From: MGML01 sp034416335
Lineage (GTDB): Bacteria > Chloroflexota > Dehalococcoidia > Dehalococcoidales > UBA2162
Assembly (NCBI GenBank): GCA_034416335.1
Contig: DAOULV010000007.1
Coordinates: 1-64,000, forward strand
Direction of reading: 5' to 3'
DNA length: 64,000 bases
The notes beneath the pieces were generated by a model that saw only the letters and a program-made list of their open reading frames with translations, made no database searches and had not been told where the DNA came from. Position 1 is the first letter of the stretch, and each line of letters opens with the position of its first letter. Below, piece by piece: positions 24,578 to 32,464 of the stretch. Both the position numbers and the translations under genes were made by a program.

Positions 24578-25996
24578 CTATCCTGTAACCAGCCCAACAA
24601 GTTCGCTAACATCATCTACTTCTTCGAGTTTACCGATAAGCTCAACCACCCGGTCCAGGTTCTTTTCAGGAATATCACGGACGGCGAACGAAGCGCAGTC
24701 CCTGAATTTTCTCTCATATTCGCTGTAGGGCAGTATTTCTCCTGTCCCCATGATATTACCGGTTTTTTCGGAGTAAACGGTGCCGTCCTTCATCCTTATC
24801 TCAACTTTCATAGGGTTGGGACCTCCGGGACCGGGCGCATTGGTGATTTCATCCAGCCGGATTTTGGCGGCGACATTGAGAATATCATCGCTCCGGATAG
24901 CCTCTTCATTGAATTCGCCGATTCCGGCACGCCCCCTGGCAATAACGGCGGCGACCGCCCAGGGTACGCTGAACTGAGAATCGACCGGGTTTCTCGGTTT
25001 GCTTCTTACCTCCAGTGGGACGCAAAGCACGTCCCCGGCACGGCTGACGAGGACTATCTCCTCGACATCGTCCGGTTTAATATCATTATTTTCCACCAGG
25101 GTAAAAGTAGCGCCAACGTAGCCGTGAGTCCCGGCACAGCAGGGGTAAGGTTTCATTGTTACGTTCACGCCTTCGAAACGTTTTCCGAGGTCGGTCGTCA
25201 GGAATTCAGGTTCAATATTATTACGGTGGTACACGGGGAAAAGGCCGTCCTCGCCCTGAAAGACATTCGGGGCCCCGGTAATGCCTTTCTCAGCCATTAG
25301 CGCTGCCATGGTACCGCCCCTGGCGGCAAATCCCGGCCCCATTCTTTTTGTCATCGCGCCGTCAAGCACGCACTGGCCGTTTCCGGCGCTCTGGTGATAG
25401 CCGATACCCAGGGCGTTCATCATCCGCTCTTCATCGAGCCCGAGTACTCTTCCGGCGGCTCCGGATGAAGCGATAAACGCGTAAAGCGGCGTGAGATGCC
25501 ATCCGGCAGCAGGTTGAGTTTTACCGGGAAGGCTTTCGAGTATCTGGGGCGGCATCGTTTCCATTACGCGCCTGAAACCGAGTCCCAGACGGCACATCAT
25601 ATCCACGCCGAGTGCAACGGCGGTGATCAGCTCTTTCCCGCTGAGTCCACCCTTACGTTCGGCGAGTGCCAGACAGGTCGGGACGATTGCCACCGAGGGA
25701 TGCGTCGGGCCGGAACCCGTATCATCGTAATCTAAAGCGTGGCTCATCGTGGCGTTTATCTGGGCAACGTTTGGTGCCGGAAGTTTATTACCGAAGCAGA
25801 ATACCGTACTTTCCTCTTTTCCTCCCCAGTCGGCGTACAGGTCCAGTAGTTCCCTGACTCCCGGTCTGCCGGATCCTCCGAGTGCAACACCCAGAATATC
25901 AAGTATTTCTCTCCTGGTTACCTCGACGGCATCCTGCGGTAAATCCTCGAAACTGGTGTTTACGAAACTCCTGGCGAAACCATAAGCGGCATCCAT
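24578..25996 (-). CDS. MmgE/PrpD family protein
   Basis: The 472-residue protein is a diverged paralogue of the one at 21886, with HALDYDDTGSGPTHPS at the active site, AAGWHLTPLYAFIA, MKPYPCCAGTHG and DSQFSVPWAVAA. The Asp-Asp-Thr replacement next to the active-site loop and the longer insert suggest a different substrate from its paralogue. Two such proteins in one cluster imply two (de)hydration or decarboxylation steps, or a heteromer. Confidence 0.9.
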   Translation of the reverse strand: MDAAYGFARSFVNTSFEDLPQDAVEVTRREILDILGVALGGSGRPGVRELLDLYADWGGKEESTVFCFGNKLPAPNVAQINATMSHALDYDDTGSGPTHPSVAIVPTCLALAERKGGLSGKELITAVALGVDMMCRLGLGFRRVMETMPPQILESLPGKTQPAAGWHLTPLYAFIASSGAAGRVLGLDEERMMNALGIGYHQSAGNGQCVLDGAMTKRMGPGFAARGGTMAALMAEKGITGAPNVFQGEDGLFPVYHRNNIEPEFLTTDLGKRFEGVNVTMKPYPCCAGTHGYVGATFTLVENNDIKPDDVEEIVLVSRAGDVLCVPLEVRSKPRNPVDSQFSVPWAVAAVIARGRAGIGEFNEEAIRSDDILNVAAKIRLDEITNAPGPGGPNPMKVEIRMKDGTVYSEKTGNIMGTGEILPYSEYERKFRDCASFAVRDIPEKNLDRVVELIGKLEEVDDVSELVGLVTG

Positions 25997-26047
25997 AAAC
26001 TGCCTCCGTTATTCCTTTATTTTATCCGGGAAATACATCCCGTGCGG

Positions 26048-27277
26048 TTATTCAAATACACCTGCCTGCAGGAGACTTACAAACTCATCATCGGACATAC
26101 CGAGTATTTCCGAACAGATATACTGGGTATGTTCACCGATAAGGGGACTCGGCCGGTACGGCTGAGCGGGGGTCTCCGATAAACGAAAGCTCTGACCGAG
26201 GTGGGTAAATTCTCCCACCTCGGGGTGGTCCATCTTCCAGTACATACCTCGCGCGTTAAGCTGTGGGTCGACATACATATCGGCACTGTTCTTGACGACC
26301 CCGGCGGGAACTCCCGCTGCCTGCAATCGTTCCATTACTTCTTCCGGAGCACGGTCGGCAGTCCATTCGCTGATTATATTGTTCAGTTCTTCCTCGTTCC
26401 TTTTTCTATTCAGCAAAGTATTGAACCTCGGGTCTGCCGCCAGTTCGGGTTTATCCATTTCATTGCAGAGAGATTGCCACTCTTCATCGTTGAATACGGC
26501 GATTGTGCACCAGCGGTCTTCTCCCGTGCACTGGTATACGCTGTGAGGAGCCGCATACTCGGATGCATTTCCCATTCTCTGCGGTTCTCTGCTGTTGGTT
26601 GCATAGTCCAGTACGCCTGGTGCAACGAAGTATACCGCCGTCTCGAACTGGGAAAAATCGAGAAGCTGGCCTTCACCTGTCTTGTCGCGGTGGTCCATTG
26701 CAGCGATAAGTGCTGCAGTGGCGAAACGCGGGCTTATACAGTCGGTATAAGCTGAAACTCCCACGGGTAAAGGTTCTCTGCCGGGCCATCCAATATAATT
26801 CGGCAGACCTGCGATCGGCACCAGCACCATACCGAATGCCGGCATCCGGTGATAGGGTCCCCAGGAGCCGTAACCGCTCTGGCGGAGCATGATAATGTCA
26901 TGTCTTTCTTTTTTCAGAGTGTCGTAGTCAAGCCCCCATTTTTCCATGTTGCCCGGAGTATAGTTTTCCATGAATACATCGCACTCCAGGGCGAGTCTTT
27001 TGGCGATAGCCCTCGCTTCGGGGAGTTCCATATTGAGGGTCATGCTGTGTATATTGGAATTATAGTAATTAAAGTAACCGCCCCGGTTCAGGTTGGGTAC
27101 GTTGTCCTTGTAGGGTCCGGACGCTCTCAGGGTACAGGGGCGTTTGGTGGTCTCCACCCTAATCACGGTTGCTCCGTAGTCGGCAAAGAATTTCATTGTA
27201 AGCGGTCCTACTATCGCCCAGCAAAATGCCAGTACCGTTAGACCGCTGAAAATACCTTCGTTCTTTTCTGTGCTCAT
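26048..27277 (-). CDS. CaiB/BaiF CoA-transferase subunit with catalytic Asp
   Basis: The 409-residue protein keeps the catalytic Asp at residue 179 (YTDCISP) and ends with PLIGEHTQYICSE. It lies 13 bases downstream of the CoA-transferase at 27291, which lacks this Asp. The same arrangement recurs at 57697/58970, so the two are probably the active and the inactive chain of a heteromeric enzyme, as in benzylsuccinate CoA-transferase BbsEF. Confidence 0.9.
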   Translation of the reverse strand: MSTEKNEGIFSGLTVLAFCWAIVGPLTMKFFADYGATVIRVETTKRPCTLRASGPYKDNVPNLNRGGYFNYYNSNIHSMTLNMELPEARAIAKRLALECDVFMENYTPGNMEKWGLDYDTLKKERHDIIMLRQSGYGSWGPYHRMPAFGMVLVPIAGLPNYIGWPGREPLPVGVSAYTDCISPRFATAALIAAMDHRDKTGEGQLLDFSQFETAVYFVAPGVLDYATNSREPQRMGNASEYAAPHSVYQCTGEDRWCTIAVFNDEEWQSLCNEMDKPELAADPRFNTLLNRKRNEEELNNIISEWTADRAPEEVMERLQAAGVPAGVVKNSADMYVDPQLNARGMYWKMDHPEVGEFTHLGQSFRLSETPAQPYRPSPLIGEHTQYICSEILGMSDDEFVSLLQAGVFE

Positions 27278-27290
27278 TATATCTTTTCCT

Positions 27291-28523
27291 CTATATAATC
27301 CCGGCCTGTTTCAGAGTGGTAATATCCTTCAGGGAGAGCCCGAGGCTGCTGTAGACTTCTTCGTTGTGCTCGCCTATCAACGGCGCCCGGAACTTCGTGG
27401 AGAAATCCTCAAGAGAGGACTGAACGAACTGGCGGGGGTAGGGAAGTTTTACACCGAGTTCGGGATGTTCGATTTCTTTCCAGAAATTCCTCCCGTTAAG
27501 CCCTTCATCATTTAGCAGGTCGTTCATGCTGGAGAGCGGCCCGATAGACACGGCCCTTGGTACGGCTCCTGCCATCAGTTCCTTGCTGGTGTGAGTCTTG
27601 AAAAAAGCACCGATAGCTTCCTGGATTTGCGCCATTTCTTCCCTGGAGACAGAGAACATATCGAAGTTTTCCCAGTCCTTGTTAAGCATGTATTCGGTAG
27701 CAACTCCCTCGGTTTCCATCCACTCCGTGAGAGACCTGAGTACCTTGGCGCCCTGCTTACCTCCGATTACATTGAAGAATATATAGCTGTCCTTACAGGG
27801 CCAGACCTGTCTCTGTCCTACGTTTTTAGTCATTCCTGCTCTGAAAGCTCCCGACCTTCTCAATATTCCTCCGCTGAGTTCGTAAACCGGTATGGCATTT
27901 GCCTGGAACCATCCGGCGCTGTGCTGCATTGAAACGTCGACGAGCTGGCCTTTCCCCGTTCTTTCACGGTGATAGTATGCCAGCATGCAGCCCGCGGCTG
28001 CGTCCGACCCGGCGTGAAGGCATGCCTGAGGTATGCTTATATGCAATGGAGCTTCGTCACGTTCACCGGTCTGGTACATCGTCCCGGTCATCCCCATCAC
28101 TATCAGGTCCGAATCTTTATAATCTCTATAGGGGCCTTCCATGCCGAAAGGGGTGATGGACGCCCAGATGATACTCTCTTTCTGCTTACTGATTTCGGTA
28201 TAGCCGATACCGAGTTCATCAAGGTAGCCCGGCGTGAATGATTCAACAACCATATCGGCGGTTTCGACCAGTTTTCTAAATAAGTCCCTTCCGTCACCGT
28301 CTTCAAGGTTAAGGGTAATCCCCTTTTTGTTGGAATTATAGGCAAACCAGTAAAGGTTCTTTTCCGGATCGGGAATATCATGGTAGAAACTCCCGATATT
28401 ACGCGAGGGATCGCCCCCCGGCGGCTCTATTTTAATTACGTCGGCTCCCAGGTCGCCAAGTATCTTGCCGCACAGGAAGCCTTTTTCATCGGTCAGGTCC
28501 AGTACCCGGCAATTATCAAGCAT
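27291..28523 (-). CDS. CaiB/BaiF CoA-transferase subunit lacking the catalytic Asp
   Basis: The 410-residue protein has the class III fold motifs (VLDLTDEKGFLCGKILGDLGADVIK, PLIGEHNEEVY). By spacing to the TGKGQ motif, the catalytic Asp position is Cys168 (PQACLHAG). Its closest relative in the window is the gene at 57697, which shares the RVLDLTDEKGFLCGKI-type start and also lacks the Asp. It is probably the non-catalytic partner of the adjacent 26048 gene. Confidence 0.9.
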   Translation of the reverse strand: MLDNCRVLDLTDEKGFLCGKILGDLGADVIKIEPPGGDPSRNIGSFYHDIPDPEKNLYWFAYNSNKKGITLNLEDGDGRDLFRKLVETADMVVESFTPGYLDELGIGYTEISKQKESIIWASITPFGMEGPYRDYKDSDLIVMGMTGTMYQTGERDEAPLHISIPQACLHAGSDAAAGCMLAYYHRERTGKGQLVDVSMQHSAGWFQANAIPVYELSGGILRRSGAFRAGMTKNVGQRQVWPCKDSYIFFNVIGGKQGAKVLRSLTEWMETEGVATEYMLNKDWENFDMFSVSREEMAQIQEAIGAFFKTHTSKELMAGAVPRAVSIGPLSSMNDLLNDEGLNGRNFWKEIEHPELGVKLPYPRQFVQSSLEDFSTKFRAPLIGEHNEEVYSSLGLSLKDITTLKQAGII

Positions 28524-28549
28524 ATCTCATCTCCCCGGTTCCTGTATAT

Positions 28550-29917
28550 TTATACCTGTTTCAGGTATTTCTTCGCTATATTCAGGGCTTTTTCCGGTTC
28601 AACCTGGCTGAGCAGCCCTACAGCGAAAAGGATATAGTCCTCATCCAGGTAGAAATTGGGTTTCTTCGGTTTGAGGGAAAATCCGTCTTCTTCACGGAAC
28701 AGGACTCCTTCGAGGATTTCCCGTGCATTGCCCGAAAATATTATAGGTCCTCCTGTTCCGATTACTGTCTTTATTTCGGTAAGGTCCTTACCGTGCTGTA
28801 TCAGTTTTTCTCCGGTTGGCGTGTTGATAACCTCTATCTTTCCGGCGTGGCGGTCCATCGCTACCTGTACCATTACAGCTGCCAGTATTCTGTGGCAGGT
28901 AAATTCAACTTCGGTTTCCGGCAGTTTACCATCGTGGAAACCCTTTACGATGTCCTGAAAACCCGGCGGGACTTTTTGGCCTTCGGTAAGTTCGAGCAAG
29001 GTATCAAGATTGTGCTTGATACCGAGGTCTCCCTCCACCGTCCTTTTCTGGTAGGGTTCCGGCAGCCCGACAATAACGGTATTGCCCTGGTTCGGCAGTC
29101 CCTTAGCTATGGAATGAACATCGGTGGTCGCTCCGCCGGGATCTATTACTATCAACTCGCCCATACCTCCGGCACCGTCACATCCTTCGGCAATAAGTTT
29201 TGCGGCTTCAAGAACGGCTGAAGGAGTCGGCATTATCACGTCCTTGATTATCGACTTGGCACGGGCGATTCCCTTAGCCTCGATTATATTCTTCATAAAA
29301 AGATCTCTGATTTCTTTATTGCAGGGAGCAACATCGAGAACCCCTATCTCGGGCATAACGTTACTGGTGAAAATTACGTTTTTGTGGTTATCGGCGAAAA
29401 CCGCTCTTATTTCATCGTAGGTTGTCTTGTTACCTGCCACTATGATGTTGGAAATGGCGTCACCGGTCCGGGAGAACATCCTGGCGTTATGAATGATTAC
29501 CTGTTCGTCACCACCGTTCGTTCCCCCGGATATCAGGACAATATCAGGAGCGGCATCTTCTATTTCCCTGATTTCCTGCTCGGTAAGTTTGTAAGAGTAG
29601 CACTGCGTAACCTTGGCACCGGCACCGAGGGCGGCGTGGTTGGCTGCTTTACTCGTATAATCGGGAACGAAACCGGCGCAGACCATACGCAGACCACCGG
29701 CTGCGCTGCTGCAGGCAAGCGCTTCCTTCTTTTCGAGGTCGCCGATACCGGTAGCCTCCGCTATCTGCTTTAAAGCTTCATCCAGTGCCAGTGTGATGTC
29801 GGTTTCTACCGTAGACGGCATCCGGACTATCGAAATAATTTCTTCGGTATCAAGGTTAATCGCGACGACTTTGGTGTAGGTACTGCCGAAGTCGACAAAA
29901 AGTCTGATACTATCCAC
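28550..29917 (-). CDS. GlmL/MutL-like accessory ATPase of a B12 mutase
   Basis: The 455-residue protein matches the GlmL group, an ASKHA-fold ATPase encoded with glutamate mutase. It has the phosphate-binding loop DFGSTYTKVV at the N end, the second motif VIDPGGATTDVHS and an ISGGTNGG loop. Members of this family are thought to help load or repair the B12 mutase. It lies directly downstream of the S and E subunit genes with gaps of 32 and 43 bases, completing an E-S-L trio. Confidence 0.88.
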   Translation of the reverse strand: MDSIRLFVDFGSTYTKVVAINLDTEEIISIVRMPSTVETDITLALDEALKQIAEATGIGDLEKKEALACSSAAGGLRMVCAGFVPDYTSKAANHAALGAGAKVTQCYSYKLTEQEIREIEDAAPDIVLISGGTNGGDEQVIIHNARMFSRTGDAISNIIVAGNKTTYDEIRAVFADNHKNVIFTSNVMPEIGVLDVAPCNKEIRDLFMKNIIEAKGIARAKSIIKDVIMPTPSAVLEAAKLIAEGCDGAGGMGELIVIDPGGATTDVHSIAKGLPNQGNTVIVGLPEPYQKRTVEGDLGIKHNLDTLLELTEGQKVPPGFQDIVKGFHDGKLPETEVEFTCHRILAAVMVQVAMDRHAGKIEVINTPTGEKLIQHGKDLTEIKTVIGTGGPIIFSGNAREILEGVLFREEDGFSLKPKKPNFYLDEDYILFAVGLLSQVEPEKALNIAKKYLKQV

Positions 29918-29949
29918 TTGGCTAAACCTTCCTGCGGGGTTTTAGTTCG

Positions 29950-30375
29950 CTACATCCTGTTTTTGGATTTCAGGTCTTTTCTAAGGTCTTCGATGGCCGC
30001 ATCAAGGTCCGCTTCAGGCGGATACACTCTATCGAACCCAAGTGCCTTGAATTTCTTTTCGTCATCTTTAAAGTCGGTTCTTCCCAGTCCCAGAATACCG
30101 CCGATATACAGGAGGACATCACTAAGACCGGCTTCCTTGCGTTTTTCATCGAATCCCTTAAGATCGAGATCGGCCATTCCGTATAACGAGCTCATCAATA
30201 TGGCATCGGCTTTCGTTTCCTGGGCTACCTTTATAAATTCCTCCGGAGATACCTGTATCCCCAGGGCAACAACATTAAATCCGGCGTCCTTAAGAGCGCG
30301 GGATAGAACCTTCGTACCGATAACGTGCGAATCAGACCCTACAGTTCCCGTAATGATAGTTGGTGCTTTTTCCAT
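29950..30375 (-). CDS. Cobalamin-binding subunit, glutamate mutase S (GlmS) type
   Basis: The 141-residue protein is a stand-alone B12-binding domain of base-off/His-on type. It has Asp15-x-His17-x-x-Gly20 (DSHVIG), in which the His coordinates cobalt, followed by the MSSLYG and YIGGILGLG motifs. Length fits GlmS/MamA. It sits between the E subunit and GlmL genes, and with the E protein should form an adenosylcobalamin-dependent carbon-skeleton mutase. Confidence 0.92.
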   Translation of the reverse strand: MEKAPTIITGTVGSDSHVIGTKVLSRALKDAGFNVVALGIQVSPEEFIKVAQETKADAILMSSLYGMADLDLKGFDEKRKEAGLSDVLLYIGGILGLGRTDFKDDEKKFKALGFDRVYPPEADLDAAIEDLRKDLKSKNRM

Positions 30376-30418
30376 CGTTACTCCTTCTTAAAAATAATCA
30401 GACTGATGATAAGACGTA

Positions 30419-31879
30419 CTAATCGTTATAAGGGGGCAGCCCGACTATTTTACCTTTACTCAGACTCCACAGGTCGCTGACGGCAGTGTAGTAATCGACT
30501 TTCTTTCCTTCGATCTTTTCTCTCTCCGCTATCTTGGCACGGTGGAAATCCTTGATTTCTTCGGGAATGGGAAGATTTCCGAATTCCAGGTAACGGCAGG
30601 CACCTCTGGCATCCCTGACACCCAGGACTTCATCTTTGATGGTAATATTCGGACTCCAGGGTGAATCTAGTACACCGGATTCCACTGCCTTAACGACACC
30701 TTCTGCAATATCACCGTCACCAAGGTCGAGAATCTTGTCCATTATCGCTCTGACTTCTATTTCAGTTATTCTTTCTTCCTCCTCGACTCCCTTGATATCG
30801 ATTTCAATCTTTTGTTCCCTGATTACATCGAATATCCACTTGGCGGCGCGATAACTCATCTCGTGAGTTTCGGCAGTCGGAATCCCCGCACCTTCATCTA
30901 TACTCCTGAGGTCGACGGCGTTACATTTGGCCAGCGAACCGACCATTGCAACGTAGCACAGATAGGCGAAAGCTCCGCCCAGGTGCCTGGCAACAGGGAA
31001 AAGAGGAGTCTGTGCCGGGCAACATCCCGTTATCATACAGTTCTCATACCCGAATTTGTCCAGGTACTCTCTAATCAATCTCGGGGCAAGCCTTATCCAG
31101 GCGGTGTCCTGCACCATGTTGCCCATACAGTGCACCAGTGGGTAGAGGGCTTTCTGACCCTGTGCTGCTGAAGTGACTGCTTCAATTATAAGACCTACAA
31201 TACCCACCGTCAGAGGGAACGGCGCACCGGGCAGCCATCCGTGCAGGTCGGTGCAGAGTATTACTCCTCTGTCCGCGTACCATCCGACCACGCTCATGCG
31301 CTCCTGAGCACCTTTTACAAGGTCTCTGATGGAAACGTTTTTGGCGTAGCTGCCGAAGTGCAGGAACCCGATACCTCCGCCGCCGGTAGTCATTCCTGCC
31401 GCGATAGCAAAATCACCTCCCGCGGCCCTGGGACTTAGAGCAGCGTCGACATTCTCAATTATTTTCCTGACGTCTTTCAGGGGGTAGTGGTAAATCGGGA
31501 ACCCGTTAAGCAATGGTTTTCGGGTTTTCTCCACTTCCTTCATTACTTCCGCCACTTTTTCATGCTGCCCGGTTCTGGTATAGCTGTCGGTAGTAACCGG
31601 GATGAGCACAACTCCGGCGTCTCTCATCGACTGGCAGAGACTTATCATATCTTCAAGTACCGGTGTCCCCGCTCTCGGGAACACACTCATCTTTCCGTCT
31701 TCCTCGAGCTTTTTCATCACCTTCCACCAGACTTTACTGTCGGGCAGACTCTTCTGGTAAGCCACGGCTTCTTCTAAATCAACATCTTTACCGTGGGGCA
31801 GTTTGTCAAGCTCTTCCCGCCTCTTCTTCATCAGCAGCTCTTCGTCGACACGTTTGTTTTCAAGTTTTTTTTCTTTCAT
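30419..31879 (-). CDS. Glutamate mutase E (GlmE)-like mutase subunit, altered active site
   Basis: The 486-residue protein has the GlmE barrel pattern (FPRAGTPVLED, TTDSYTRTGQ, LLNGFPIYHYPLKDVRKI, YAKNVSI, CMGNMVQDTA, YLEFGNLPIPEEI). Compared from memory with Clostridium GlmE, the arginines that grip the substrate carboxylates (Arg66, Arg100, Arg149) match Arg69, Arg102 and Arg151. The loop that carries Glu171, which contacts the substrate amino group, is shortened and reads TTGGGG, with no Glu. The substrate may therefore not be glutamate. I place the start at 31879, 7 bases after AAAGGA; the frame continues to 31936. Confidence 0.85.
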   Translation of the reverse strand: MKEKKLENKRVDEELLMKKRREELDKLPHGKDVDLEEAVAYQKSLPDSKVWWKVMKKLEEDGKMSVFPRAGTPVLEDMISLCQSMRDAGVVLIPVTTDSYTRTGQHEKVAEVMKEVEKTRKPLLNGFPIYHYPLKDVRKIIENVDAALSPRAAGGDFAIAAGMTTGGGGIGFLHFGSYAKNVSIRDLVKGAQERMSVVGWYADRGVILCTDLHGWLPGAPFPLTVGIVGLIIEAVTSAAQGQKALYPLVHCMGNMVQDTAWIRLAPRLIREYLDKFGYENCMITGCCPAQTPLFPVARHLGGAFAYLCYVAMVGSLAKCNAVDLRSIDEGAGIPTAETHEMSYRAAKWIFDVIREQKIEIDIKGVEEEERITEIEVRAIMDKILDLGDGDIAEGVVKAVESGVLDSPWSPNITIKDEVLGVRDARGACRYLEFGNLPIPEEIKDFHRAKIAEREKIEGKKVDYYTAVSDLWSLSKGKIVGLPPYND

Positions 31880-31935
31880 ATGCTGTCCTTTCTTTTCAAG
31901 ACTGATGATTCTCAAAACGGACTGTTTTGGAGTCA

Positions 31936-31952
31936 ATAATGCGGAGCATTAT
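31936..31952 (-). promoter_or_regulatory. Inverted repeat at the mutE transcription start (operator candidate)
   Basis: ATAATGC (31936-31942), GGA, GCATTAT (31946-31952). It would span about +4 to +20 of the promoter at 31962-31991, the usual place for a repressor site. Confidence 0.4.
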
Positions 31953-31961
31953 CGCAACAAG

Positions 31962-31991
31962 AGGATACACCCCATAAAAAAAGTATGTCAA
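31962..31991 (-). promoter_or_regulatory. Putative internal promoter before the B12 mutase genes
   Basis: Minus strand TTGACA (31991-31986), an 18-base spacer and TATCCT (31967-31962, 4/6). It lies in the only wide gap (150 bases) of the minus-strand cluster and would give the mutase and CoA-transferase genes their own transcript. Confidence 0.45.
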
Positions 31992-32029
31992 GAAAATTTA
32001 CCTCGATACTTAACGTTCTGCAGCTTCGT

Positions 32030-32422
32030 CTATTTCTGATATTTTGGCGCTATGGTTGCGTGGAGGAACATTATCGGTTTGTCGACCCTGACAAAGTTTA
32101 GAGGACAGTGTATGGTGTTTTTAGGAATGTATATCACGGTCGGTTTGGTTATTATGTGTTTCTCCTGTTCCTCTCCGAAATAAAACTCGATTTCTGCTCC
32201 GAGGTCTTCCATATTGTCCGGACCTCCGCAGAAGACGACGTACATATCGAATTCATGAGAGTGCGGAGTATCCTCCATGAGGTTCGGCTGGGTGACGTAG
32301 ATAGCGAACATAGAAAAGTCCGACTGGAAATCCTCTTCGCCGGAGAAATTGAATACCGGCCCGAAAGGAGGATATTGTATGGTATGTTCTCTGATATATT
32401 TACCGTACTTGGTTTCAGACAT
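32030..32422 (-). CDS. Cupin-like protein, KYGKY family
   Basis: The 130-residue protein begins MSETKYGKYI and has PHSHEFDMYVVF (metal motif 1) and IPKNTIHCPL (motif 2). It is a paralogue of the proteins at 10869, 15936 and 16396. The Glu of the HxH-x(3-4)-E motif reads His-x-His-Glu here. It lies between the OYE-type reductase and the mutase genes, so it is probably part of the cluster. Ligand unknown. Confidence 0.75.
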   Translation of the reverse strand: MSETKYGKYIREHTIQYPPFGPVFNFSGEEDFQSDFSMFAIYVTQPNLMEDTPHSHEFDMYVVFCGGPDNMEDLGAEIEFYFGEEQEKHIITKPTVIYIPKNTIHCPLNFVRVDKPIMFLHATIAPKYQK

Positions 32423-32464
32423 TATATACCTCCATTTATTTAAGTATCGGAGTCAGCAGACCAG

